64,000 nt of DNA from Cyanobium sp. CH-040 (lineage in GTDB: Bacteria > Cyanobacteriota > Cyanobacteriia > PCC-6307 > Cyanobiaceae), in contig NZ_JAGQCJ010000012.1 of NCBI RefSeq assembly GCF_024346135.1, positions 1 through 64,000 on the forward strand, read 5' to 3'. The position numbers and the translations under genes were made by a program. The notes beneath the pieces were generated by a model, which searched no databases, was not told the origin of the DNA, and saw nothing but the letters and a program-made list of their open reading frames with translations. Below, piece by piece: positions 45,301 to 53,619 of the stretch (its first letter is position 1; each line of letters opens with the position of its first letter).

Positions 45301-45513
45301 ATGGTGCACAGCTCCAGCCCACTGCCACCGCCCTCGCCCGCCCTGCTGCGCTTCCTGCGCCAGGACCTCGAGCTCAGCGAGAACGCCCTGGAGCTGGGGC
45401 TGCGCCAGGCCCGCCAGGAGTCGGCGCCGCTGCCGGTGGTGCTCTGGCGCTACGGCCTGCTCAGCCTGGAGCAGCTGGAGCAGGTGCTGCAGTGGCAGGA
45501 CGGCAACAGCTAG
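45301..45513 (+). CDS. DUF2949 family protein
   Basis: The 70-residue protein matches DUF2949: LLRFLRQDLELSENALELGL then LPVVLWRYGLLSLEQLEQVL and a final W-x-D. It is small, acidic and helical, found widely in cyanobacteria, with unknown function. It follows the UbiH-like gene with eight bases between, so probably shares its mRNA, and converges with apt. Confidence 0.85.
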   Translation: MVHSSSPLPPPSPALLRFLRQDLELSENALELGLRQARQESAPLPVVLWRYGLLSLEQLEQVLQWQDGNS

Positions 45514-45526
45514 CGGCGGAGCGCGC

Positions 45527-46129
45527 TCAGGCGTAGATGATCAGCGACTCCACCGGATGCTCGGGGGGCAGGCGCCGGCGCCCCTCCAGGGCCGCCAGTT
45601 CGGCCACGAACCCGAAGCCGCAGAGGCTGCCGCCGGCCGCCTCCACCAGCTGCGCACAGGCGGCGGCAGTGCCGCCCGTGGCCAGCAGATCGTCCACCAC
45701 CAGCACCCGCTGGCCGTCGGCCAGGGCGTCGCTGTGGATCTCCAGGCGGTCGCTGCCGTACTCCAGGGCGTAGTCCACGCCGGTGACCTCGCCGGGCAGC
45801 TTGCCGGGCTTGCGCACCGGCACGAAACCCAGCCGCACGGTGGTGGCCAGGGCGGTGCCCACGATGAAGCCGCGCGATTCGATGCCCACGATCAGGTCGG
45901 GCTGGAGCTGCTCGCAGAGATCGGCGAGGCGGCGGATCACCTCCTGCCAGCCCGCCGGATCGCGCATCAGCGGGGTGAGGTCGCGGAACAGGATGCCCGG
46001 CTTGGGGAAATCGGGCACATCGCGCACCAGGCGCCGCAGATCCACTGGTTCGGCCTGATCAAGCAGGTCGGCCTGATCCACCGTGTCGGCCTGGTCCAGA
46101 GGGGTGGCCGGATCCAGAGGCTCGCGCAT
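45527..46129 (-). CDS. apt: Adenine phosphoribosyltransferase
   Basis: It salvages adenine to AMP with PRPP. Family motifs are clear: [20 protein letters not shown] near residue 35, [14 protein letters not shown] near 82, RKPGKLPG, and the PRPP loop [17 protein letters not shown] near 143. The 200 residues include an unusual 30-residue N-terminal leader containing repeated D-Q-A-(D/E) units ([19 protein letters not shown]), longer than in typical Apt of about 170-180. The true start may therefore be internal, though no better Met is present. Confidence 0.92.
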   Translation of the reverse strand: MREPLDPATPLDQADTVDQADLLDQAEPVDLRRLVRDVPDFPKPGILFRDLTPLMRDPAGWQEVIRRLADLCEQLQPDLIVGIESRGFIVGTALATTVRLGFVPVRKPGKLPGEVTGVDYALEYGSDRLEIHSDALADGQRVLVVDDLLATGGTAAACAQLVEAAGGSLCGFGFVAELAALEGRRRLPPEHPVESLIIYA

Positions 46130-46170
46130 GAAGGTGACGGTGGGAGGCGCAGGCTGGCATCATCGCAGCC

Positions 46171-46710
46171 ATGCCCGACTCCTCCTCCGAGCCCCAGGCC
46201 ACGCCGCTGTCGCGGCGGGGGCTGGAGCGGCTCGACCTGCTGCTGCTCAGCGCCGAGGCCCTCGACCTCAACGGCGGCGAGGCGATGGTGTGGATGAGCG
46301 AGCAGATGGGCTTCTCCGCCCTGTTCCCCAACCGGGTGGAGCTCTGGAAGCGCCGCTGCCACAATCCCCTGCGCCGCGCCACCCGTCGGGGCCAGCTCAA
46401 GCCGGCGGAGACCGATGCCCTGATGCGCATCCTCTGCGCCCTGGCCGACCGGCTCTACCCGCTGCTGCGGGCGCTGCTGGCCAGCAATGAGCCCGAGGCG
46501 GTGCGCCAGCGCCGCTGGGAGCTGTTCGAGGGGCGGCTGGCCGAGCTGGTGCGCGAGCGCATGAATCCCCGCCGGGTGGGCGTCCAGACCCTGCTCGATC
46601 CCCGGCGCGGCGCCCGGCAGCGGCGTCAGCTGATCCAGTCCCTGGCCCTCGGCGCCGGCACCGGGGGCTATGAGCGCCTGCGCGCCAGCCTGCACGACCC
46701 CGCGGTGTGA
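46171..46710 (+). CDS. DUF3038 family protein
   Basis: The 179-residue soluble protein shows LERLDLLLLSAEALDLNGGE and NRVELWKRRCHNPLRRATRR, signature stretches of DUF3038. DUF3038 genes are almost always paired with DUF4335 genes in cyanobacteria, and here the two overlap by four bases, implying joint production and perhaps a complex. The function is unknown. Confidence 0.85.
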   Translation: MPDSSSEPQATPLSRRGLERLDLLLLSAEALDLNGGEAMVWMSEQMGFSALFPNRVELWKRRCHNPLRRATRRGQLKPAETDALMRILCALADRLYPLLRALLASNEPEAVRQRRWELFEGRLAELVRERMNPRRVGVQTLLDPRRGARQRRQLIQSLALGAGTGGYERLRASLHDPAV

Positions 46711-47378
46711 CGTCCATGAAACAGACACTGCGCTACGACCAGGTGAGCTGCCGGTTGCAGGTCGAGGGCCTGCCCGATCTCTCCAGCGGCCAGGCCCAGG
46801 ACGCCCTGGGGATCATCACCGGCTGGACGCTGCGCTGGCCGGGCCGTCCCGAGCTGGAGGGGCGCCGGGAGCACCTGCTTTCGCTGATGGCGGTGGTGCT
46901 CCCCTACGCCCGCCTGCTGATCAGCGGCGTCGGCCGCCCCGTCGGCGGCGCCGACACGCCGGTGAGCATCGCCCCCCGGCCGGAGGGGGGCCACCGCCTG
47001 CAGCTGCGCAGCAGCCAGCCGGACACGCCCCCCCTGGAGCTGGAGCTGGACGATGCCGAACTCGCCGATCTGGTGCGGGTGCTCGACGAGCTGCGGCTCG
47101 ATCCCCGGCTGCAGGTGAAGCTCGACCTGCCGGAGCCCCGGCCGCTGCAGCCCCGGGAGGTGCTGGAGCGGATGCCCCTGGGGCGACGGCTGGCGGCGCC
47201 GGTGGGGGGCGCCCTTGCCCTCGCCCTGGCCGCCACCCTCGGCGCCCTGCTGCCTGAGCCGGCCCCGCAGCGGCAGACCACCGGTGCGCGTGAGACACCC
47301 TCTGCGCCGGGCTCCGCAGCGCCACCGTCCTCCCAGCAGCCAGCCACGGCCCCGCAACCCTCCGGCCCGCCCCGGTGA
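46707..47378 (+). CDS. DUF4335 family membrane protein
   Basis: The 223-residue protein begins near LRYDQVSCRLQVEGLPDLSS, matching the N-terminus of DUF4335. A long predicted hydrophobic span at about 171-190 (APVGGALALALAATLGALL) is followed by a Pro/Gln/Ser-rich tail. A GTG at 46707 overlaps the DUF3038 stop (GTGA); an ATG at 46716 is an alternative. The two genes form a conserved pair of unknown role; the topology suggests DUF4335 anchors the pair to a membrane. Confidence 0.8.
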   Translation: MTSMKQTLRYDQVSCRLQVEGLPDLSSGQAQDALGIITGWTLRWPGRPELEGRREHLLSLMAVVLPYARLLISGVGRPVGGADTPVSIAPRPEGGHRLQLRSSQPDTPPLELELDDAELADLVRVLDELRLDPRLQVKLDLPEPRPLQPREVLERMPLGRRLAAPVGGALALALAATLGALLPEPAPQRQTTGARETPSAPGSAAPPSSQQPATAPQPSGPPR

Positions 47379-47445
47379 TGGAGCCCAACCCGGCGAACCC
47401 TGACGGCTGCTTGACGGCCAGGATTGTGCACACAGACTGGCTGCC

Positions 47446-47694
47446 ATGTCCCTGATGACCTGGTCGGAACTGCGCATCCGCGTCGCACGCCTCGGCGCGG
47501 CCCTCGATGTGGTGGTGCGCAGCGATCCGGAGGTGTGCGGCCTGAGCGGCGAGGGCTTTCACCTCTCCCTGCACCACGGCGGCCAGGGCGACTGCACGGT
47601 GGGCAATCTCAACCTGATCGACTGCCCCAACGAACTGGTGCTGATGGAGTTCGAGCGCTGGATGCGTGGCGCCGGCCATGTGCTGGAGGTATGA
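47446..47694 (+). CDS. Small conserved hypothetical protein
   Basis: An 82-residue soluble protein, starting MSLMTWSELRIRVARLGAAL, with a glycine-rich middle (SLHHGGQGDCTVGNLNLID) and a C-terminal amphipathic helix containing MEFERWMRG. Two cysteines could bind metal or form a disulfide. The family is unknown to me. It overlaps the next gene by four bases (ATGA). Confidence 0.6.
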   Translation: MSLMTWSELRIRVARLGAALDVVVRSDPEVCGLSGEGFHLSLHHGGQGDCTVGNLNLIDCPNELVLMEFERWMRGAGHVLEV

Positions 47695-48065
47695 CCGGTA
47701 CCCGGCGCCGATCCCTGCAGCTGCCCCACACCGTCTCGGCGGATCGGCCGGCAACGGCACGTCGGCGGGGCGTCTCCCGCTGGCGGCTGTTCTGGACCGG
47801 CCTGCTCTACGTGGCCCTGGGCTCGGCGATGCTGGTGGGGCTGATGCAGCTGCCGGAGCGCCTGGATGCGTTTCTGCTTCTCAGCACATCCATTGCCAAG
47901 CTGATCGCCGGTCTGCAGGGTGTGGTGGTGGGGCTGCTGCAGCTGCTGGCCGTCGCGCTGGTGGTCCTGGTGGCCCTGCTGGCCCTGGTGCTGCTGGTGG
48001 GCGGCATGGTGCGACTGGTGCGCTGCCTGCTCCCCCGTCCGAGGCGCCCCCGGGTGTCGTCCTGA
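47691..48065 (+). CDS. Small two-span membrane protein
   Basis: The 124 residues have a basic N-terminus, then two hydrophobic regions at about 34-55 (LFWTGLLYVALGSAMLVGLM) and 65-110 (LQGVVVGLLQLLAVALVVLV and following), and a basic Arg/Pro-rich tail. The ATG at 47691 sits inside the preceding gene's stop (ATGA), so the pair is probably translationally coupled. Function unknown. Confidence 0.55.
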   Translation: MTGTRRRSLQLPHTVSADRPATARRRGVSRWRLFWTGLLYVALGSAMLVGLMQLPERLDAFLLLSTSIAKLIAGLQGVVVGLLQLLAVALVVLVALLALVLLVGGMVRLVRCLLPRPRRPRVSS

Positions 48066-48089
48066 CCACCCCATTCCCCCATTCCCGCC

Positions 48090-49151
48090 ATGGGCAAAAG
48101 CGACTCCAAGAAGAAGACCAAGCTCAAGCTCAAGTCGGCGGATGGGGACCCCGGCGCCAGGACCTCCAGCGGCAGGAAGGGCACGATCAAGCTCCAGGGC
48201 CAAGGCAAGGGAGGCAAGCCTGACAAGGACGGCAAGGCCCGGAGCCTGGTGCGGGTGGTGCCCCGTTACGGGCCCCTCAGCGACCGCTACTACCCCTCCG
48301 CCCTGCTCGATGACATGAAGGGCGACAACAGCAACGGGGACGGATACAGCCCGGCCGAGGACGGTGGCTTCAGCAAGCTCGACCGCAAGTTCTACGAGAA
48401 GGAACTCACCCGGCTCCAGGTGGAGCTGGTGAAGATGCAGTACTGGATCAAGGCCACCGGCTACCGCCTGATCGTGCTGTTCGAGGGGCGGGATGCCGCC
48501 GGCAAGGGCGGCACCATCAAGCGCGTCACCGAACCGCTCAACCCCCGCGGCTGCCGGGTGGTGGCCCTGGGCACCCCCAGCGACCAGCAGAAGAGCCAGT
48601 GGTATTTCCAGCGCTACGTGGAGCACTTCCCCAGCGCCGGCGAGATCGTGATCTTCGACCGCAGCTGGTACAACCGCGCCGGAGTGGAGCGGGTGATGGG
48701 CTTCTGCACCCCCGAGCAGGTGGAGGAGTTCATGCAGAGCTGCCCCGAGTTCGAGCGCATGCTGGTGCGCTCCGGCATCACCCTGCTCAAGTACTGGTTC
48801 TCGGTGAGCGATCAGGAGCAGGAAGCGCGCTTCCAGTCGCGCACCGAAGACCCCACCCGGCGCTGGAAGCTCAGCCCGATGGACCTGCAGGCCCGGGAGA
48901 AGTGGGCGGAGTTCTCCCATGCCAAGGACGACATGTTCTCCCACACCAACATCCCCGAGGCGCCCTGGTTCACCGTGGAGGCCGATGACAAGCGGAGGGC
49001 GCGGCTGAACTGCATCTCCCACCTGCTCAGCAAGGTGCCCTACACCGACATGACGCCGCCGGCGATCGAGCTGCCGCCGCGCCCGAAGCACCCCAACCTG
49101 GAGCGGCCGCCGCGCTGGGAGCAGTTCTTCGTGCCCAACCGCTACCCCTGA
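48090..49151 (+). CDS. ppk2: Polyphosphate kinase 2
   Basis: A PPK2-family enzyme that transfers phosphate between polyphosphate and nucleoside di- or monophosphates. The core from about residue 95 holds Walker A FEGRDAAGKGGTIKR, the lid region TPSDQQKSQWYFQRY, and Walker B DRSWYNRAGVERVMGF. The 353-residue length exceeds the core because of an 85-residue N-terminal extension rich in lysine (KKKTKLKLKS) and glycine. Direction (ADP or AMP) cannot be read off. It follows the small membrane-protein pair with 24 bases between. Confidence 0.92.
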   Translation: MGKSDSKKKTKLKLKSADGDPGARTSSGRKGTIKLQGQGKGGKPDKDGKARSLVRVVPRYGPLSDRYYPSALLDDMKGDNSNGDGYSPAEDGGFSKLDRKFYEKELTRLQVELVKMQYWIKATGYRLIVLFEGRDAAGKGGTIKRVTEPLNPRGCRVVALGTPSDQQKSQWYFQRYVEHFPSAGEIVIFDRSWYNRAGVERVMGFCTPEQVEEFMQSCPEFERMLVRSGITLLKYWFSVSDQEQEARFQSRTEDPTRRWKLSPMDLQAREKWAEFSHAKDDMFSHTNIPEAPWFTVEADDKRRARLNCISHLLSKVPYTDMTPPAIELPPRPKHPNLERPPRWEQFFVPNRYP

Positions 49152-49265
49152 TCAGCCCCCCAGGCGCTGGAACCACAGGCCCGCCAGCTGCCAGCTGCTC
49201 CACAGGAAGATCACCAGGAACAGCCAGTTCAGCCAGGCGGGCCGCCGGGGAGGTTCTGGGGTCAT
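49152..49265 (-). CDS. Small single-span membrane protein
   Basis: The 37-residue frame, MTPEPPRRPAWLNWLFLVIF continuing LWSSWQLAGLWFQRLGG, has a Trp-rich hydrophobic helix of about 20 residues behind a short positive N-terminus. An alternative ATG at 49313 would add 16 residues. The stop abuts the convergent ppk2 stop. Its size and Trp content suggest a membrane partner protein, but no family is recognised. Confidence 0.5.
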   Translation of the reverse strand: MTPEPPRRPAWLNWLFLVIFLWSSWQLAGLWFQRLGG

Positions 49266-49394
49266 GGAGGCGGGCGCGACCGGGATGCCGTGGATGCCTC
49301 CAGGCTGCCCCATCACCCCCGGCCGCCGGGCCGGCGTTCGTGACATTCCTTGACGCCGGCCGGCTGGCGACGACGTTCCCCTTAGTCTCCGCCC

Positions 49395-49727
49395 ATGGGC
49401 AGTCCGATCGGCAAGGAAGAGTTCCTGCGCCGCGCGCACGAGCGCTTCGGGGACAAGTACGACTACAGCGGCATCGTCTACAAGAGCTTCAAGACCCCCA
49501 TCAAGATCCGCTGCCGGTTGCACCCGGTGAAGGAGATCTCGATCACACCCGAAAAGCATCTGCAGACCACCGGCGGCTGCAAGTTCTGCCTGCGGGAGAT
49601 GCGGGTGCGCATGCTTGAGCGAGAGCTCAACCGCGACAGCGCCGAGCGCCCTGCCCTGGGGTCCGGCCCTGCCCTCGAGTCCGGCCCTGCCCCGGTGTCC
49701 TGGCCGGCCGGCGACCGCCAGGTCTGA
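49395..49727 (+). CDS. DUF723-like zinc-ribbon protein
   Basis: Residues 8-70 match the DUF723 pattern seen in phage and mobile-element proteins: EFLRRAHERFGDKYDYSGIV then KTPIKIRCRLHPVKEISITP and GGCKFC. Cys-x-x-Cys (GCKFC) together with RCRLHP probably binds zinc. The last 30 residues are a Gly/Pro/Ser tail with ALGSGPALESGPAPVSWPAG. This module is often found beside homing nucleases or repair proteins. Here no nuclease domain is fused, so the protein may be a stand-alone nucleic-acid-binding unit. Confidence 0.6.
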   Translation: MGSPIGKEEFLRRAHERFGDKYDYSGIVYKSFKTPIKIRCRLHPVKEISITPEKHLQTTGGCKFCLREMRVRMLERELNRDSAERPALGSGPALESGPAPVSWPAGDRQV

Positions 49728-49735
49728 TCCGGGCC

Positions 49736-50908
49736 ATGGGGTGGCTTCGCCCGCGGCACGCCGCGCTCCTGGTCACCGGCCTGCTGGTGGCCCTGCTGAC
49801 CCTTGTGGCGCCGGCACTGGCCCCGGCAGTGACCCCGGCACTGGCCCAGGTGCAGCCGGGCTCGGCCCAGCAGCAGCCGCTGGTGCTGAACGTGTTCGTG
49901 CGCCAGGGCTGCCCCCACTGCGACCACGCCAAGGCCTTCCTGCCGGAGCTGCAGCGCCGGCACCCGGAGCTGCAGGTGCGCCTGCGCTGGGTGGATGCCG
50001 ACGCAGGCGCGCGCCAGGAGCTGCTGGAGCGCTCCCGTCAGGCCGGGGTCCAGGCACCGGGGGTGCCGAGCTTCGCCCTGGGGGAGGAGCTGCTGGTGGG
50101 CTTCGACAACCCGGCCGGCCGGGGCCAGGAGCTGCTGGCCCTGGTGGAGCGGCGCAGCCCCGTGGTGGGGGAGGTGCGCGCCGGACCGCTGGGCACCCTC
50201 AGCGCCACCCGTCTGGGGCTGCCGGTCTTCACCCTGGTGCTGGGGCTGCTGGACGGCTTCAACCCCTGCGCCATGTGGGTGCTGCTGTTCCTGCTGTCGC
50301 TGATGGTGCACTGGCGCGACCGGCGCCGCATGGCGCTGGTGGCCGGCATCTTCGTGCTGGTGAGCGGGGCGGTGTACTTCCTGTTCATGGCCGCCTGGCT
50401 GAACGTGTTCCTGGTGCTGGGCCTGAGCACCCCGCTGCGGCTGGTGCTGGCGGCGCTGGCGGTCACGGTGGGGGTGGTGAACCTGCGCGAGGCCGCCACC
50501 GCCCCGGCCACCTACACCTTCGCGATTCCGGAGTCCGCCAGGCCGGGCCTGTACGCGCGCATGCGCCGGGTGATCCAGAGCCGCTCCCTGCTGCCGGCCC
50601 TGGCCGGAGTGACGGTGCTGGCGGTGCTGGTGAACCTCGTGGAACTGCTCTGCACCGCCGGGCTGCCGGCCATCTACACCGCCGTGCTCAGCCAGCAGAG
50701 CCTGCCGCCGCTGGCCCACTACGGCTACCTGGGGCTGTACATCGCCGGCTACATCGCAGACGACGCGCTGATGGTGGCTCTGGCGGTGTGGGCCCTGAGC
50801 AGCAACAAGCTCACCGAGCGCGGCGGGCGCATCCTCAAGGGCATCAGCGGCGGGGTGATGGTGCTGCTGGCCCTGGTGCTGCTGCTGCGCCCCGGCTGGC
50901 TGTTCTGA
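49736..50908 (+). CDS. Thioredoxin-like domain fused to CcdA/DsbD-type membrane protein
   Basis: A 390-residue protein with a signal-peptide-like start (hydrophobic to about residue 38), then a thioredoxin/glutaredoxin-like domain with CPHC at 59-62, and finally about six membrane spans. Within the spans Cys178 (GFNPCAMWVLLF) and Cys306 (LLCTAGLPAIYT) form the pair seen in CcdA/DsbD transporters. The likely role is moving reducing power across the membrane to periplasmic or lumenal thiols. It precedes a 44-residue secreted protein. Confidence 0.85.
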   Translation: MGWLRPRHAALLVTGLLVALLTLVAPALAPAVTPALAQVQPGSAQQQPLVLNVFVRQGCPHCDHAKAFLPELQRRHPELQVRLRWVDADAGARQELLERSRQAGVQAPGVPSFALGEELLVGFDNPAGRGQELLALVERRSPVVGEVRAGPLGTLSATRLGLPVFTLVLGLLDGFNPCAMWVLLFLLSLMVHWRDRRRMALVAGIFVLVSGAVYFLFMAAWLNVFLVLGLSTPLRLVLAALAVTVGVVNLREAATAPATYTFAIPESARPGLYARMRRVIQSRSLLPALAGVTVLAVLVNLVELLCTAGLPAIYTAVLSQQSLPPLAHYGYLGLYIAGYIADDALMVALAVWALSSNKLTERGGRILKGISGGVMVLLALVLLLRPGWLF

Positions 50909-50985
50909 TGCTGCCAGCGACCCGTGACAGGGGGGATGCCACGCCGGCTGGAGATGCACACAATCGGGAGGCACGCCACAACCCG

Positions 50986-51120
50986 ATGGTCCGTCTGCTT
51001 CCCGGAGTGATCACCGCCCTGATGCTGGGGGTGATGGTCACCACCGGCCCCGCCCTGGCCCACTGCCAGCAGCAGGGCGGTTCCCACAGCAGCGCCACCG
51101 GCAGCCAGGGTTACCGCTGA
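50986..51120 (+). CDS. Tiny secreted protein, Cys-Gln-His rich
   Basis: The 44-residue product has a signal peptide: MVRLLPGVITALMLGVMVTT then GPALA, with likely cleavage before HCQQQGG. The mature part is only about 18 residues, with one Cys, two His, and Gly/Ser/Gln. A GGGAGG sequence lies about 16 bases upstream of the ATG, rather far. The frame is also open back to an ATG at 50908, next to the Trx-CcdA stop. The context suggests it may be a substrate or partner of the membrane redox protein. Confidence 0.5.
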   Translation: MVRLLPGVITALMLGVMVTTGPALAHCQQQGGSHSSATGSQGYR

Positions 51121-51162
51121 GGATCACCGGGGCCGGACTGCGGCCCCGGTCGCGGCTGCGGA

Positions 51163-51528
51163 TCACTCGTCCTCGTCGGCGCCGCCGATGGGGATGAGCT
51201 TGATCTGCTTGCGGCCCAGCTTGATCTCGAATTCGTCGCCGGGCTGGAGCCCCAGCTGGGCGGTGTAGGCCTTGCCCACCAGCAGGTTGCCGTTGAACTG
51301 CACCTTGGTGACGTAGCTGAGCTTGCGGCCACCCTTGCCGCGGCCCTGGCCGGTTTCACCCAGGCTCACCCCCTTGGCCTCCAGCAGCGCCTCGTAGAAG
51401 GCCGTGAAGTTGAGGCGTTCACCACCATCCTTCTTGGTGCTCACGTAGCCGCACTCGCGCACGAGTTCGGACTTGGTGGCATCGCCGAGTTCCTTGACCT
51501 TGGCCAGCAGTTCCGCACCGGTGAGCAT
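51163..51528 (-). CDS. cyAbrB-type transcription regulator
   Basis: The 121-residue protein matches the cyanobacterial AbrB-like family: MLTGAELLAKVKELGDATKS then CGYVSTKKDGGERLNFTAFY and GRKLSYVTKVQFNGNLLVG, ending LGRKQIKLIPIGG. In Synechocystis the homologues control nitrogen uptake, carbon-nitrogen balance and hydrogenase genes and bind DNA broadly with low specificity. The AbrB-like region here is C-terminal. The ATG at 51528 gives the standard N-terminus, and a longer frame is rejected. Confidence 0.92.
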   Translation of the reverse strand: MLTGAELLAKVKELGDATKSELVRECGYVSTKKDGGERLNFTAFYEALLEAKGVSLGETGQGRGKGGRKLSYVTKVQFNGNLLVGKAYTAQLGLQPGDEFEIKLGRKQIKLIPIGGADEDE

Positions 51529-51638
51529 GGGATGGATAAGCAACCAGCAGAAGATAACGCTTGGCGCAACAGCGTCAATAGCGGGTTTCGCAGCCTCGGG
51601 GCTCATCCTCCGGTGTTGCCATCTGCCAAGCCATCTCC

Positions 51639-52160
51639 CTACTTCCGGCGGAAGTTCCAGGGTCTGGTGATGCCTCCCGGCACCTGCCAGACGCCAAGGC
51701 GATCAACCTGCGCGCGGGATTCGGCAGCGCGATAGGCCTGGCCATCGCACTGACCGAGATGACGGCGATAGACGAACGCCTGGCCGTCGGCCACCAGCGC
51801 CAGGTTGATGTTCTCCTGCGCGAACACCTCCGCCACCAGGCGTCCATAGCGGTCCCTGTCCTTCTCCTCCAGCCGCACCGGACTCCCCGGCGGCAGACGC
51901 CGCTGCAGGGCCCGGCGGGCCTGCCCGCCGTGGGGGCGCTGGGCCATCTCGGGAGCATCGATGCAGGCCAGCCTGACGCTGATCAAGGCGCTGCCGCGCT
52001 TCACCCGGATCGTGTCGCCATCAGCGATCGACACCACCCGTGCCGCGTCATGGCCGGCGACACAGGCGCCGGCGAGCAGGGCCGGGACCGCCAGCGCCCC
52101 CAGACCCCACCAGCGGGCCCGGGCCAGCGGGGGCGGGCTCGGCACGACCGGGGTGCTCAT
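51639..52160 (-). CDS. Staphylococcal-nuclease-like exported protein
   Basis: At 173 residues, this SNase-fold protein shows the active-site stretches VVSIADGDTIRVKRG, SVRLACIDAPEMAQRPHG and EEKDRDRYGRLVAEVF. The DGDT aspartate, the RLxxID arginine/aspartate and the catalytic Glu-Arg region are conserved. An N-terminal hydrophobic segment ending LLAGACVAGHDAA suggests export, possibly as a lipoprotein although the lipobox is imperfect. Calcium-dependent nuclease activity is expected. Its ATG overlaps the stop of the gene upstream. Confidence 0.85.
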   Translation of the reverse strand: MSTPVVPSPPPLARARWWGLGALAVPALLAGACVAGHDAARVVSIADGDTIRVKRGSALISVRLACIDAPEMAQRPHGGQARRALQRRLPPGSPVRLEEKDRDRYGRLVAEVFAQENINLALVADGQAFVYRRHLGQCDGQAYRAAESRAQVDRLGVWQVPGGITRPWNFRRK

Positions 52161-52744
52161 CAGTCGCGGGCCGCAGCGCAGGACGCCTCCCCCTCCCGCA
52201 GGCTGGCGGTGATGGCGGTGATCAGTTCACGGCCCTGTGCGGCCCAGTCCTGCCGGAGCTTGAACCCCAGCACCACGGAATCCCCGTCGCTGCGGCGCAG
52301 CACGAACACCTCCCCGAGGGAGGGAGCGGGGATCGGCGTGGTGAACGCCTCCCCCTCCACCATGCGCCCCAGGATCCGTCGCTGCAGGGGCGTGCCGTCC
52401 CGGCTCTGGCCCGCCAGGAACGCCACCTTGACGGTGTCACGCAGCTCCGCTGGGGTCATGCCGGCCTTGGTGTCGGTGACTTCCGGCGGAAAGCGCACGG
52501 CGGTGAGGCTGAAGCGCTCCTCACCGGCTGCCGCCCCGGGCGGGTGGGCCACCAGCAGAGCATCGAGTCCCACCGGCTGCGGTGCGGACAGGGGCAGCGG
52601 CGAGCGGAAGCAGAATCCGTGCATCGCGGTGGTGGACTGGGCCCGTGCAGGGCTCGCCAGGCTGAGCAAGAGCGCCGCGGGAACCAGGGCGGCGGCCGGC
52701 GCAGCCGCCCGGCACCATGCAAGCGGGGAACGGTGAGCAGCCAT
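52160..52744 (-). CDS. Exported hypothetical protein
   Basis: The 194-residue protein has a signal peptide, MAAHRSPLAWCRAAAPAAAL continuing into LVPAALLLSLASPARA, with likely cleavage after ARA. The mature part has LSLTAVRFPPEVTD-like and RRSDGDSVVLGFKLRQDW segments and no recognised domain. The start at 52744 is favoured since it places a good signal peptide at the N-terminus. The stop overlaps the nuclease ATG by one base, so the two are coupled. Confidence 0.55.
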   Translation of the reverse strand: MAAHRSPLAWCRAAAPAAALVPAALLLSLASPARAQSTTAMHGFCFRSPLPLSAPQPVGLDALLVAHPPGAAAGEERFSLTAVRFPPEVTDTKAGMTPAELRDTVKVAFLAGQSRDGTPLQRRILGRMVEGEAFTTPIPAPSLGEVFVLRRSDGDSVVLGFKLRQDWAAQGRELITAITASLREGEASCAAARD

Positions 52745-52911
52745 GGATCCGCAACGCGATCCAGGCCATCCTGCTGCCGGCGGCTGCCGCCAGCCCATAC
52801 CGCCCTGCGGCGAAGGACGGCGACGCTGACGGGCTCGCTTCGACATAATCCTTTACATTTGCAGGGGCCGCCGTCGCGCCCGGTTCGCTGGATTGCCGCC
52901 AAGCTCCCGCC

Positions 52912-53619
52912 ATGGACGCGCTCCATTCCCCCTGTTTCGTTCTCGCTCCCGCCGGCGAGCTGCCGCTCGAGCCCTCCGGCTGGGAGGAGCTCAGCCGGCT
53001 TCAGGCCCGCAGCATCGCGGCAGCGGAACGGCTGCGCCTGTTCCGCGTTCCGGGGGGGTGGAGTGGTTCCCTCGATGCCCTGGTCGATTCGGCAGGGGTC
53101 TCGGAGCGGCCCTTCTGCGATGCCCTCGTGCCGGCCATCGGGGTGGAGTCCCTGCACCTCGGCGTCTATGAGCTGCGCTGGCGCGGCTCGCCTGACGCTG
53201 TGGCGATCCCGCTCGCCGCGGGTGGCGCGTCCCGGCGGCTGGAGGCGATCCGCTGCCTCGATCGCCTGCCCCTGCGGGAGGTGGCCAACGAAGCCTGCTG
53301 GTTCTATCCCACTGAGGACGGGGCCTACCTGAGCTGGAGCAACCGCTGCGAGGTGCGCCTGGAGCCGGGGCATCTGCCTGACCGTCCCCCGACCCAGGCC
53401 CCGCTGGACTACCGCCACGAGCGGCTGCGCCTGCTGTGGTCGCTGATGGCGGACGACGAGGCGATGACCTGTGTGGGGCTCACCTACAACCGCCGCCGCA
53501 TCGAGTGGCCGGTCGCCCTCGAGAACGGCGAGCCCAGCGCCGCCTGGACCTGGTTCAGCGTCGATTCCCGGGCCGAGCGTCCCTACCGGGAGATCAGCCG
53601 CTGCCAGCGGCCGCGCTGA
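52912..53619 (+). CDS. Unrecognised soluble protein
   Basis: A 235-residue protein without a signal peptide or membrane span. Notable stretches are VPGGWSGSLDALVDSAGVSE, EACWFYPTEDGAYLSWSNRC and LRLLWSLMADDEAMTCVGLT. I do not recognise a family. A CATAAT hexamer at 52844-52849 lies about 60 bases upstream and may be a -10 box. The last 26 bases overlap the end of pta on the other strand. Confidence 0.55.
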   Translation: MDALHSPCFVLAPAGELPLEPSGWEELSRLQARSIAAAERLRLFRVPGGWSGSLDALVDSAGVSERPFCDALVPAIGVESLHLGVYELRWRGSPDAVAIPLAAGGASRRLEAIRCLDRLPLREVANEACWFYPTEDGAYLSWSNRCEVRLEPGHLPDRPPTQAPLDYRHERLRLLWSLMADDEAMTCVGLTYNRRRIEWPVALENGEPSAAWTWFSVDSRAERPYREISRCQRPR

